A stretch of 64,000 nt of DNA. Origin: Ectopseudomonas chengduensis. GTDB taxonomy: Bacteria; Pseudomonadota; Gammaproteobacteria; Pseudomonadales; Pseudomonadaceae. Both the position numbers and the translations under genes were made by a program. Shown here one piece after another: positions 56,778 to 64,000 of the stretch; the first letter of the stretch is position 1, and each line of letters starts with the position of its first letter. The stretch covers positions 1 to 64,000 of the forward strand of contig NZ_FMZQ01000005.1 in NCBI RefSeq assembly GCF_900102635.1. Reading direction: 5' to 3'. The notes under the pieces are model-generated. The model was given only the letters and a program-made list of their open reading frames with translations. It did no database searches and was not told the DNA's origin.

Positions 56778-57209
56778 ATGTCGCTCGATGCTCAACTCAA
56801 CCCATCCGCCGCAGCCAGCCTGGCACGCTGGCACCAGTTCGTCGCCGCCAAGGACCTGAGTGCCTTGCCCGAGTTGCTGCACCCTCAGGCGGTGTTCCGT
56901 TCGCCCATGGCGCACACCCCTTATCCGGGCGCGCAGGTGGTCAATCTGATCCTCAATACCGTGCTCAAGGTGTTCGAAGATTTTGCCTATCACCGCGAAC
57001 TGGCTACTGCCGATGGCCTCAGTGTGGTGCTGGAGTTTTCCGCGAAGGTTGGCGGGCGCGAGTTGAAGGGCATCGACATGATTCGCTTCGACGAGTCGGG
57101 ACGAATCGTCGAGTTCGAGGTGATGGTGCGCCCGATGAGCGGACTGCAGGCGCTCGGCGCGGAAATGGCGCAGCGCCTGGCACCCTTTCTCGCAGCCGCC
57201 AAGGGCTGA
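56778..57209 (+). CDS. SnoaL/NTF2-like domain protein
   Basis: A 143-residue single-domain protein of the nuclear transport factor 2-like superfamily (SnoaL-like). WHQFVAAKDLSALPELLHPQAVFRSP is the typical N-terminal part. Specific function unknown. It has an AAGGAGA RBS and follows fadH by 65 bp, so it may be cotranscribed. Confidence 0.82.
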   Translation: MSLDAQLNPSAAASLARWHQFVAAKDLSALPELLHPQAVFRSPMAHTPYPGAQVVNLILNTVLKVFEDFAYHRELATADGLSVVLEFSAKVGGRELKGIDMIRFDESGRIVEFEVMVRPMSGLQALGAEMAQRLAPFLAAAKG

Positions 57210-57217
57210 GGGGCGCT

Positions 57218-58174
57218 CTACTTGAGAACGCCCACCTCACGATAGAAGCGCTCGGCGCCGGGGTGCAGCGGAATCGGCAGACCACTGGTCGCCCGTTCCA
57301 GTCTGATGTCCCTGGCGGCTGGATGCGCTTCGGCCAGTCGGTCGAGGTTCTCGAAGAGCAACTTGGTCATCTGATAGGCCACGGCGTCGGAAACGCTGGT
57401 CTGACTGACCAGAACGTTGGTGATGGTCGCCGTCGTCACGTCGTTGGCCTGGCCCTTGTAGGTGCCGGCAGGAATGGTGCCCGACTGATAGGCGCTGCTG
57501 CCGATACGTGACACCACCTGCTCTGGGATGGCGACGAAGGTGATCGGCACGCGTTCGGCCAGGTCGCGAATCGCCGCCATACCCAGGCCGGCCGACTGCA
57601 GGGTGGCGTCCAGTTGGCCTTTCTCGATCAGTTCGACCGATTCGGCGTAGGGCTTGAATTCGACGTGGCCCATATCCGCGTAGCTGAGACCCGCGGCCTT
57701 GAAAATGGCCCTGGCGTTGAGCTCGGTACCCGAGCGCGGCGCCCCGACGGAAATACGTTTGCCGCGCAGATCCTCCAGGCTGGTGATCCCCGATGCCTTG
57801 CTGGCAACGATCTGGATGTAGTTCGGGTAGATCCCGGCGATAGCGCGCAGGCGATCACGCGGGGCTCTGAAGCCAGCTTCTTCATCGCCTTTCCAGGCAT
57901 CGGCAACGGAGTCGCCCAGGGCGAAGGCCAACTGGCCACGGGCGATCTGCAGCAGGTTGAGGTTCTCCACCGAGGCCTTGGTAGCCCGCACGCTGGTGGT
58001 CGAGTCTGCGATACGCTCGCTGTAAAGCTCGGACAGGCTCATGCCCAGCGGGTAATAAACGCCACTGGTACCGCCGGTAAGGATGTTGATCGAGGTTGGG
58101 TTGGCGTGAGCGTTGGGGCTACTGGCCAAAATCGCGGCAGCGGCGAGCAGGCCAAGGCGCTTGGCTAAGTACAT
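57218..58174 (-). CDS. TAXI-family TRAP transporter solute-binding protein
   Basis: A 318-residue periplasmic protein (signal peptide about 1-24) of the TRAP-associated extracytoplasmic immunogenic (TAXI) family. INILTGGTSGVYYPLGMSLSELY is the family opening, and AIAGIYPNYIQIVASKASGITSLEDLRGKRISVG the middle signature. It should bind an organic acid or glutamate-like ligand. No TRAP membrane subunit (DctQM or fused) is adjacent, so the partner lies elsewhere. Convergent with the NTF2-like gene. Confidence 0.87.
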   Translation of the reverse strand: MYLAKRLGLLAAAAILASSPNAHANPTSINILTGGTSGVYYPLGMSLSELYSERIADSTTSVRATKASVENLNLLQIARGQLAFALGDSVADAWKGDEEAGFRAPRDRLRAIAGIYPNYIQIVASKASGITSLEDLRGKRISVGAPRSGTELNARAIFKAAGLSYADMGHVEFKPYAESVELIEKGQLDATLQSAGLGMAAIRDLAERVPITFVAIPEQVVSRIGSSAYQSGTIPAGTYKGQANDVTTATITNVLVSQTSVSDAVAYQMTKLLFENLDRLAEAHPAARDIRLERATSGLPIPLHPGAERFYREVGVLK

Positions 58175-58758
58175 GAGAATTCTCCGTTGTTGTTATTTTT
58201 AGCTAAGGACGCGGCAGTGCTGTGCAGGCAGTCTTCTGGCGCCGGGATAGGCACTCGCGAAGCGGATTGAACGATGAGGGGTTGGCAGTGAAGTGATGGC
58301 GGAACATGGCTGACCTCTTGTCTTTTTTATCAGTCCGGCCGCGCGACAGGCGCGCGAGCTTGTAAGAGCCAGAGCAGGTCACGTGCCAGGTTGTCGGACC
58401 ACCGCTCTAGAGCGGATGAGCCCAATGGCACTGGCTGGAATAGGCAAAATTCCGCTTGTGAGGCATGGGTGAAAAGCAAGAATCCGCCGATCGAGTTGTG
58501 CTTGGCAGGCTGTTAACCATCCAGGCGGACCGGACCGCTGGCAGCTTTCGTACTTTCCGGTCTTGTCACATTTTTGCGCTAAGCGGTGGTCTATTCGGCC
58601 TGGCTCGCAGAGTGAGTGCCAACCCAGTCACATTGCTGTGGTCGGGTTTTCCCCTAGACTTGCCTCAGATATCAAGGACGATATCAGTACCGGAGTATGC
58701 GCTGCTCCGGCACGCGACTATGCGCGCGCGTATTCCCGGTTGGTCCAGAGGGTCCTCA
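58175..58758. other. Long intergenic region before the coiled-coil gene
   Basis: This 584 bp span holds no credible gene. Noticeable are an AT-rich stretch near the TAXI gene start and an inverted repeat GATATCAAGGACGATATC near 58669-58686, just upstream of the 455-residue gene. An upstream in-frame start for that gene at 58465 exists but has poor composition. Confidence 0.5.
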
Positions 58759-60126
58759 ATGAGCATGCAGAACAAGCCGCAGATGGTGGAAGCCGTGATG
58801 TTCTTCAGTGAACGCGGTATCTGCAAACAGATGATGTTCCCTGAGTTCGAAGCCTTGCTCGATGGTGTGGTGAACATGCCCGAGTTCGCCGACGAACAGA
58901 TGCGCGCGGTATTCGTGGTGATCAACCCGCGGCTGCTGGTGAGGGCGGCGGTATTCTTCTTTCTGGATTTCGACGAGGACGGTCGCCCCGACAAGGGTTG
59001 GAACATTCCTCTGCAACATCTGGCAGAACGTGCCGGCCGTGGCCCGGACCTCGGCGCCGGGCCGATTCGTCTGGCTTGTCGCAGTCAGTGCCCGGTGTCC
59101 TGGCACCAGATGCACCTGTGGGACCCCAGCCTGGCGCCGGGGCAAAACGATCTGGTTTTGCTGCGCGATGCAGTCAAACGTAACCAGCTAGGGCTCCTGA
59201 TCGAGGACGACAGTGCCCAGTCGGTGGTTGCCGAGCGTTTGCAGGTAGCTTCCGAAGACAAATGGTATGCGCCGGATCCGGCCAAGGAAGTGGCCGAGCA
59301 ACTGGCGCAGAAGATGGATCATGAACATCGCGCCAAGACCGCGCAGCTGATTCAGCAGCAGCGCCTGCGCATCACCAGCCTGACCCAGCAGCATGAAGAC
59401 GAACTGGCCAAGTTCAAACTGGCCAGCGAGGAGCAGAGCAAGAATCTGCAGGCGCAGATCCATGGGCTGCATCAGGCGCTGCGCCAGCAGGAGGAGCTCA
59501 ACGCCAACCTCAAGGCGCAACTGGCCGCCCAGGCCGAAAGTTTCCAGAGCAGCCGTGAGGAAATGACTCAACAACTGCGTGCCCTCGAGCGTCATGGTCG
59601 TACCGAGGGCGATATCCTGCGTGCGCAGTACGATGGTGAAATGCGCGCCAAGGTCGCTGCGGCTGTGGCGGAGTACAAGGAACAGATCGCCATACGCGAC
59701 GTCGAACTGGCCTATCGCAACGAGCTGGATGCCCAGTTGCAAGCGGAAATCGAACGCCTCAAGCGTGAGCGCGATGCATTCGCCAGTCAGGGCGGTGACC
59801 AGGTGCTCGATCGTCTGGCCAAGCTTGGCGTGGTATTCGTGGTGTACCATCCCGGCGCCGGGCACCTGACCATTCCCCTGCAGGATGTCGCCCGCTATCA
59901 GGACAATCCCATGGCCTACGCCGCTGGCAAATGCTTCGTTTCCGAAGATCAGTATCGGCACTGGTTGGCGCATTATCAGCAGCCCAGCTGCGACGCATCC
60001 TTGCCCAGTGGGGAGCGCTGCGCCATTCCCATCGATCGCGTCGATACGCCCAGCCGTTTCACCCTGGGTGATTCGAACTGCTGCGCGCGGCACAAGGCGA
60101 GCAGTCGTCTGCGCACCGTCAGCTGA
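58759..60126 (+). CDS. Hypothetical coiled-coil protein, 455 aa
   Basis: A 455-residue soluble protein. The N-terminal part (about 1-175, starting MSMQNKPQMVEAVMFFSERG) is compact and unrecognised; residues about 180-350 are a long Gln/Glu/Arg-rich coiled coil; the C-terminal part (about 355-455) has conserved-looking Cys residues (SCDASLPSGERCAI, SNCCARHK). Similar pseudomonad proteins are sometimes labelled chromosome partitioning proteins, but no ParA-type P-loop is visible here. The next gene starts three bases after its stop. Confidence 0.7.
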   Translation: MSMQNKPQMVEAVMFFSERGICKQMMFPEFEALLDGVVNMPEFADEQMRAVFVVINPRLLVRAAVFFFLDFDEDGRPDKGWNIPLQHLAERAGRGPDLGAGPIRLACRSQCPVSWHQMHLWDPSLAPGQNDLVLLRDAVKRNQLGLLIEDDSAQSVVAERLQVASEDKWYAPDPAKEVAEQLAQKMDHEHRAKTAQLIQQQRLRITSLTQQHEDELAKFKLASEEQSKNLQAQIHGLHQALRQQEELNANLKAQLAAQAESFQSSREEMTQQLRALERHGRTEGDILRAQYDGEMRAKVAAAVAEYKEQIAIRDVELAYRNELDAQLQAEIERLKRERDAFASQGGDQVLDRLAKLGVVFVVYHPGAGHLTIPLQDVARYQDNPMAYAAGKCFVSEDQYRHWLAHYQQPSCDASLPSGERCAIPIDRVDTPSRFTLGDSNCCARHKASSRLRTVS

Positions 60127-60128
60127 CC

Positions 60129-61070
60129 TTGCCAATACGGATTCCCACCTGGCGCCCGCGGGCGCCGCTACAACCTCTGCAACTGGACTGGCTCGAGGCC
60201 GCCGGCGTCGAGCTCGCCTGCTTGCGCCTGGATCTTGTCGACCCACTGCTGTCCGGCAACAAGTGGTTCAAGCTCGCGCCCTATCTTGAGCAGGCCGCTG
60301 CGGCTGGTGCGCAGGGGGTGATCAGCCTGGGGGGAGCGCACTCCAATCATTTGCATGCGCTGGCCGCTGCGGGCCGGCGTTTCGGTTTCGCCTGCGTCGG
60401 TCTGTTGCGTGGTGAAGCGCAGCAGACCCCGACCGTCGATGATCTGCAGCGCATGGGCATGGCGCTGCACTGGCTGGGTTACAGCGGCTACCGTGCGCGG
60501 CATCAGCCGGACTTCTGGGCGCCCTGGCTCGCCCGCTATCCGGGTTTCCAGGTGATCAGCGAGGGCGGTCTGGGCCTTCACGGCGCTAGTGGCTGCAGCT
60601 GTCTGGTGGCGATGGCCGAAGCGCAGTTGGCCGATATCGGCTGGCCTGATTTCGATGCCTGGTGGCTGGCTACGGGGACCGGCACCACCCTGGCCGGTGT
60701 GCTGCTGGGTGATGTTCGGCGCTGCGTGTTCGGCGCGCAGGCGGTACCGAGCGACCACGGCGTCGCCACTCAGGTCGCCAGGCTGCTGGACGAGGCCGGG
60801 GCGTCGGAGCGACGCTGCCAACTGATCGACGCCGCGCGCGGCGGTTTTGCCCGGCTCGACGAGCCACTGCGCCAGTTCATCCTGGAGACTGAGCAGGCCA
60901 GCGGTGTGCCGCTGGAGCCTGTGTATACCGGCAAGGCGCTTATGGCGCTGCGCGATTTCTGCAAGCGCGGTCATCTTGCGCGCGGCAGTCGGCTGATATT
61001 CATTCATACTGGCGGCTTGCAAGGGCGTCGGGTGTTGATGGGCGCCAGCGCCGACTACACTCAGGTCTGA
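60129..61070 (+). CDS. PLP-dependent enzyme of the D-cysteine desulfhydrase / ACC deaminase family
   Basis: A 313-residue fold-type II PLP enzyme. The PLP Lys lies in LVDPLLSGNKWFKLAPYL; the Ser/Asn loop GGAHSNHLHALAAAG follows; the phosphate loop is ATGTGTTLAG. Which reaction (D-cysteine desulfhydrase, ACC deaminase or other) cannot be settled by eye. The start is taken as TTG at 60129, since the first Met is far inside the domain. It directly follows the coiled-coil gene. Confidence 0.8.
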   Translation: MPIRIPTWRPRAPLQPLQLDWLEAAGVELACLRLDLVDPLLSGNKWFKLAPYLEQAAAAGAQGVISLGGAHSNHLHALAAAGRRFGFACVGLLRGEAQQTPTVDDLQRMGMALHWLGYSGYRARHQPDFWAPWLARYPGFQVISEGGLGLHGASGCSCLVAMAEAQLADIGWPDFDAWWLATGTGTTLAGVLLGDVRRCVFGAQAVPSDHGVATQVARLLDEAGASERRCQLIDAARGGFARLDEPLRQFILETEQASGVPLEPVYTGKALMALRDFCKRGHLARGSRLIFIHTGGLQGRRVLMGASADYTQV

Positions 61071-61092
61071 CCAGCGGAGCCTGGAAATCCTC

Positions 61093-62202
61093 ATGAGCGA
61101 ACCCCTTACCCCCGAACAACTGCGCAGCCTGACGCCGCTCAACGTGCTTTCCGAGCAGCAGTGGCGCGAGTTGCGTAGCCAGCTGGTGCCGCAGCCTCTG
61201 TTGGCCGGGCAACTGCTGTTTCGTCGGGGGGATCAGGCGCGCCTGACCTGCTATCTGCTGGCCGGCGAGTTGCAGCTGCAGGATGCCGAGGGCAGAACGC
61301 AGAGGGTGCAGGCTGGTAGCGAGATCAGCTGCCACCCGTTGTCGCCCGGCCTGCCGCGGTTACATGACGCCCGCGCCGTGAGCGATGTCAGCGTGCTGAT
61401 GATCGACAGTGCCACGCTCGATCGCCTGCTGACCTGGCGCTTGGCGCATCAGGACCTGTTGCTGGCGCTGCAGCAGAGTGGCGCCGATGTCGAGTGGCTG
61501 GAGCGGCTGTTGGAAAACCCGTTGTTTGCCAAGGTGCCGCCGGCCAACGTGCAGAACATGCTCGCTCGCTTGCAGAAGATCGAGCTGGCGGCTGGCAGCC
61601 AGATTATCGAAGAGGGTGCCACTGGCGATTGCTGCTATTTCCTGGAAAGCGGCCGCGCCGAGGTGATTCGGGGCGCTGGTAGCGAGCACCAGGTGCTGGC
61701 GGAGCTGGAGGTTGGCGCTTGTTTCGGCGAGGAGGCCCTGCTTGCCGACCGGCCGCGAAATGCCACGGTGACCATGGTCGAGGCCGGCAGTGTGTTGCGT
61801 CTGGATCGTCAGGATTTCTTTGCCCTGCTCAAGGCGCCCGTGGTGGCCGAGGTGTCGCTGGGCGAGGGCGCCAGGTTGCTGACGCAGGGCGCGCAGTGGC
61901 TCGACGTACGCCTGCTGGAAGAGTACGAAAAGGCGCATGCGCCGCAAGCGCTGCATATGCCGCTGCAGCTGTTGCGTCTGAAGGCGCGCCTGCTGGAGCG
62001 ATCACGCACCTACCTGTGCTACTGCGACAGTGGCAAACGCAGCAGCGGCGCGGTGTTTCTGCTCTCGCAGCTGGGTTACAGCGTTTACGCCTTGCGCGGT
62101 GGCCTGGACGCCTTGCCGGCGGTGCAACGCGATGCGCTGCTCTGTGAGAGCGGCGCAGGGTATCTGGCCCGTTCCGGTGGGCGTACCGAACGTAGCCGTT
62201 GA
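61093..62202 (+). CDS. Cyclic-nucleotide-binding and rhodanese domain protein
   Basis: A 369-residue fusion. Two cNMP-binding domains (about 14-120 and 140-260) each have the beta-barrel pattern; the second keeps GACFGEEALLADRPRNATVT, the phosphate-binding cassette. The C-terminal rhodanese domain (about 265-350) contains the active-site loop YLCYCDSGKRSSGAVF with Cys. It may link a nucleotide signal to sulfur transfer. No DNA-binding domain is present. A 22 bp gap separates it from the PLP gene. Confidence 0.85.
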   Translation: MSEPLTPEQLRSLTPLNVLSEQQWRELRSQLVPQPLLAGQLLFRRGDQARLTCYLLAGELQLQDAEGRTQRVQAGSEISCHPLSPGLPRLHDARAVSDVSVLMIDSATLDRLLTWRLAHQDLLLALQQSGADVEWLERLLENPLFAKVPPANVQNMLARLQKIELAAGSQIIEEGATGDCCYFLESGRAEVIRGAGSEHQVLAELEVGACFGEEALLADRPRNATVTMVEAGSVLRLDRQDFFALLKAPVVAEVSLGEGARLLTQGAQWLDVRLLEEYEKAHAPQALHMPLQLLRLKARLLERSRTYLCYCDSGKRSSGAVFLLSQLGYSVYALRGGLDALPAVQRDALLCESGAGYLARSGGRTERSR

Positions 62203-62225
62203 TCGGCGCAGGCTCTGGGGCAAGC

Positions 62226-62285
62226 GTAGCCCGGATGAAATCCGGGGATTGCAGACGCATGCGTCCCGGATTGCATCCGGGCTAC
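62226..62285. repeat. GTAGCCCGGATG-type palindromic repeat (copy 2)
   Basis: Arms GTAGCCCGGATGAAATCCGG and CCGGATTGCATCCGGGCTAC are separated by a 20 bp centre with its own GACGCATGCGTC palindrome. The last bases, read on the minus strand, provide the TAG stop of the DUF1853 gene. It lies between convergent genes. Confidence 0.85.
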
Positions 62286-63214
62286 GAGTGCGTCGGCCAC
62301 TGATCATTGACCAGAAAGATCCGCTCCACCTCCCGCCAATCCCCGGCGTGATCCTCCTCCAGTCGTACCAGCAGTTGCGCCTGAGCCTCCGGGCGCAACG
62401 TGCTCAGCCATTGCTGGAGCATTTCATCAGACCAGACCCCGTCGGCATTCACCAGAGCCGGCGCTAGCCAGGCCAGTCGCGGTAGCGGCTGCCAGTGCGC
62501 GCCTGGCTTCGTCGCGGCGAAGTCATTCCAGTCGCGCTGGTACAGCCAGCGCCCCCGGCAGTGTTCGGACGTGGCGCCGTGAGGCGCGGGGGAGTCGTCG
62601 GGCCAGGGATAGAACAGGTAGCCGCCGAGCCAGAAGGCGGATCGGGTTTCGCCCAGTTGCAGGTCGTTCAGCGCTCCCCGTGCCTCGCTGCGCGAAGACA
62701 GGGGTAACTGGTGCTGCGCGAGGTGGCTCAGTTTCAGATCGAGCCGATCATGACTGCCCGGGCCTAGCCAGTCAGCGGCGTCGCTGCCGTCCGTGCCGAG
62801 ATAGAACTTCACTGCCAATTCAAGATGGTGTTCGCCTTCTGCGTCGCGCAGCAGCAGGTCCAGTTCGCCCAGGGTCTGACCGTTCTGGCGGATCGGCAGG
62901 TTGGCGGCGACGACCTCGACATCCGGTGCCGCATGCAGGGCGAACTGCCACAAGCGTTCGTAATAGAGGCCAAGGCGGCGCACCGGTTTCGCGGCCAACC
63001 AGGCATGCAGGGCACCGGCATCGTTGTCCTGCTGCACGAGCCAGTCAGCCAGCCGCTGCGGTTGCCGCGTCCAGCAACTGGCCTGTAGCGGATGACGCTG
63101 GACTTTCGGGGTCTCACCCAGCATGGGTGGCGAGAACAGCGCCCAGGCCAGGTCACGCACAGCCGGGGTACGCAAGCCCAGCAGCAGATCGTGCAGCGAG
63201 TCGGGAGCAGTCAT
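62282..63214 (-). CDS. DUF1853 family protein
   Basis: A 310-residue cytoplasmic protein of DUF1853. Conserved parts include DLAWALFSPPMLG, LGLYYERLWQFAL and the segment GELDLLLRDAEGEHHLELAVKFYLG, whose acidic/Lys pattern (D-x-E-x-K) resembles PD-(D/E)XK nuclease folds; that is inference. It lies divergent from nadK, 97 bp apart, as in P. aeruginosa. The start at MTAPDSLHDLL is supported by a GGAG-like upstream; longer versions run into nadK. Confidence 0.85.
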   Translation of the reverse strand: MTAPDSLHDLLLGLRTPAVRDLAWALFSPPMLGETPKVQRHPLQASCWTRQPQRLADWLVQQDNDAGALHAWLAAKPVRRLGLYYERLWQFALHAAPDVEVVAANLPIRQNGQTLGELDLLLRDAEGEHHLELAVKFYLGTDGSDAADWLGPGSHDRLDLKLSHLAQHQLPLSSRSEARGALNDLQLGETRSAFWLGGYLFYPWPDDSPAPHGATSEHCRGRWLYQRDWNDFAATKPGAHWQPLPRLAWLAPALVNADGVWSDEMLQQWLSTLRPEAQAQLLVRLEEDHAGDWREVERIFLVNDQWPTHS

Positions 63215-63310
63215 CACCCGAGCATAGCGCAGTAACAGTGCTGGTTTGCTGCCGCCCAGGCCTTTGGCCGATAATCTCTCTTCGTTTCTTATCTGTCTGG
63301 CAGGAGTCCC

Positions 63311-64000
63311 ATGGAGCAATTTCGCAATGTCGGCATCATCGGGCGCCTGGGCAGCACGCGGGTGCTGGAAACCGTGCGGCGACTCAAGCGCTTTCTGATC
63401 GACCGTCACCTGCATGTGATCCTCGAGGACACCATCGCCGACGTGCTGCCGGGACACGGCCTGCAAACCTCCTCGCGCAAGATGCTTGGCGAGGTCTGCG
63501 ACCTGGTAATCGTCGTCGGTGGCGACGGCAGCATGCTTGGCGCCGCCCGCGCCCTGGCGCGGCACAAGGTGCCGGTGCTGGGGATCAACCGTGGCAGCCT
63601 GGGTTTTCTCACCGATATTCGCCCTGACGAGCTGGAGCTCAAGGTGGCGCAGGTGCTCGAAGGCCAGTACCTGACCGAGAATCGCTTCTTGCTCGAGGCT
63701 GAGGTGCGTCGTCAGGGCGAGGCCATCGGCCAGGGCGACGCGCTCAACGACGTGGTGCTGCACCCCGGCAAGTCGACGCGGATGATCGAGTTCGAGCTGT
63801 ATATCGACGGTCAGTTCGTCTGCAGCCAGAAGGCCGACGGCCTCATCGTCGCCACGCCCACGGGTTCTACCGCCTATGCGCTGTCTGCTGGCGGGCCGAT
63901 CATGCATCCCAAGCTCGATGCCATCGTCGTGGTGCCGATGTACCCGCATACGCTGTCCAGCCGGCCCATCGTGGTCGACGGCAATAGCGAGCTGAAGGTG
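63311..64000 (+). CDS. nadK: NAD kinase NadK (3' end outside window)
   Basis: The first 230 residues of NAD kinase, which phosphorylates NAD to NADP. MEQFRNVGIIGRLGSTRVLE opens the domain; GGDGSMLGAAR is the catalytic Gly-Gly-Asp motif, NDVVLHPG the NE/D motif, and ATPTGSTAYALSAGGPI the conserved loop. The reading frame is open to the window edge, about 65 residues short of the usual 295. GGAG lies eight bases upstream of the ATG. Confidence 0.96.
   Translation, partial: MEQFRNVGIIGRLGSTRVLETVRRLKRFLIDRHLHVILEDTIADVLPGHGLQTSSRKMLGEVCDLVIVVGGDGSMLGAARALARHKVPVLGINRGSLGFLTDIRPDELELKVAQVLEGQYLTENRFLLEAEVRRQGEAIGQGDALNDVVLHPGKSTRMIEFELYIDGQFVCSQKADGLIVATPTGSTAYALSAGGPIMHPKLDAIVVVPMYPHTLSSRPIVVDGNSELKV

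Noticed and set aside
58465..58758. N-terminal extension of the 455-residue coiled-coil protein
   Set aside because: The extension adds mixed residues without family-like composition, and the inner Met at 58759 opens a coherent domain.

Overview
The window is a continuous stretch of a high-GC Pseudomonas chromosome. Gene order repeats several blocks I know from P. aeruginosa: DUF3108-purN-purM-DUF2066-AI-2E-hda and wrbA-arsC-yihY; the nap operon; oprH-phoP-phoQ; the N-acetylglutaminylglutamine amide (NAGGN) block; fpvGHJKCDEF; and fadH through nadK. The mix of these blocks and the palindromic repeats (GTAGCCCGGATG..., GTAGGGCGGGTG...) suggest the P. mendocina / pseudoalcaligenes / oleovorans side of the genus. 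That placement is inference.

Layout. 1-353: the end of an IS3-family element, cut by the window edge. 435-12.7 kb: housekeeping (purine synthesis, DnaA inactivation, WrbA, ArsC, YihY, a PilZ protein, a thioredoxin-like lipoprotein), with a 266 bp structured palindromic element between the AI-2E gene and hda. 12.7-16.8 kb: periplasmic nitrate reductase napEDABC with an ANR/FNR-type site. 17-21 kb: an MFS exporter and oprH-phoPQ with four 11-bp-spaced PhoP half-sites. 21-25.2 kb: a soluble PAS-PAS chemoreceptor, an AraC regulator and sigma54-type dctA. 25.3-30.3 kb: a four-gene acyl-CoA module (dehydrogenase, degenerate amidohydrolase, CoA ligase, alpha-methylacyl-CoA racemase-like). 30.4-34 kb: SprT, two Yip1 paralogues, a DnaJ-related protein, ttcA. 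34.1-35.6 kb: a DAHP synthase gene preceded by two small ORFs rich in aromatic codons, with a strong intrinsic terminator between them. 35.7-45.1 kb: a Tag-type glycosylase, YheU, a hybrid kinase, the NAGGN osmolyte genes and a MarR regulator. 45.3-46.1 kb: tRNA-Val, two tRNA-Asp, and a 28-codon ORF behind a Pho-box-like site. 46.2-52.3 kb: the whole fpvGHJKCDEF locus for iron release from ferripyoverdine. 52.4-64 kb: an AraC regulator, a cysteine-free nitrilase-fold protein, fadH with a 14 bp direct repeat upstream, an orphan TAXI binding protein, a coiled-coil protein, a PLP enzyme, a cNMP-rhodanese fusion, DUF1853 and the start of nadK.

No prophage, CRISPR array, integrase or defence island is visible; apart from the IS end the region looks like core chromosome. 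The most interesting signals are regulatory: the double aromatic leader before DAHP synthase, the element that sits directly against the hda start codon, the Pho-box mini-ORF, and the direct repeats before fadH.
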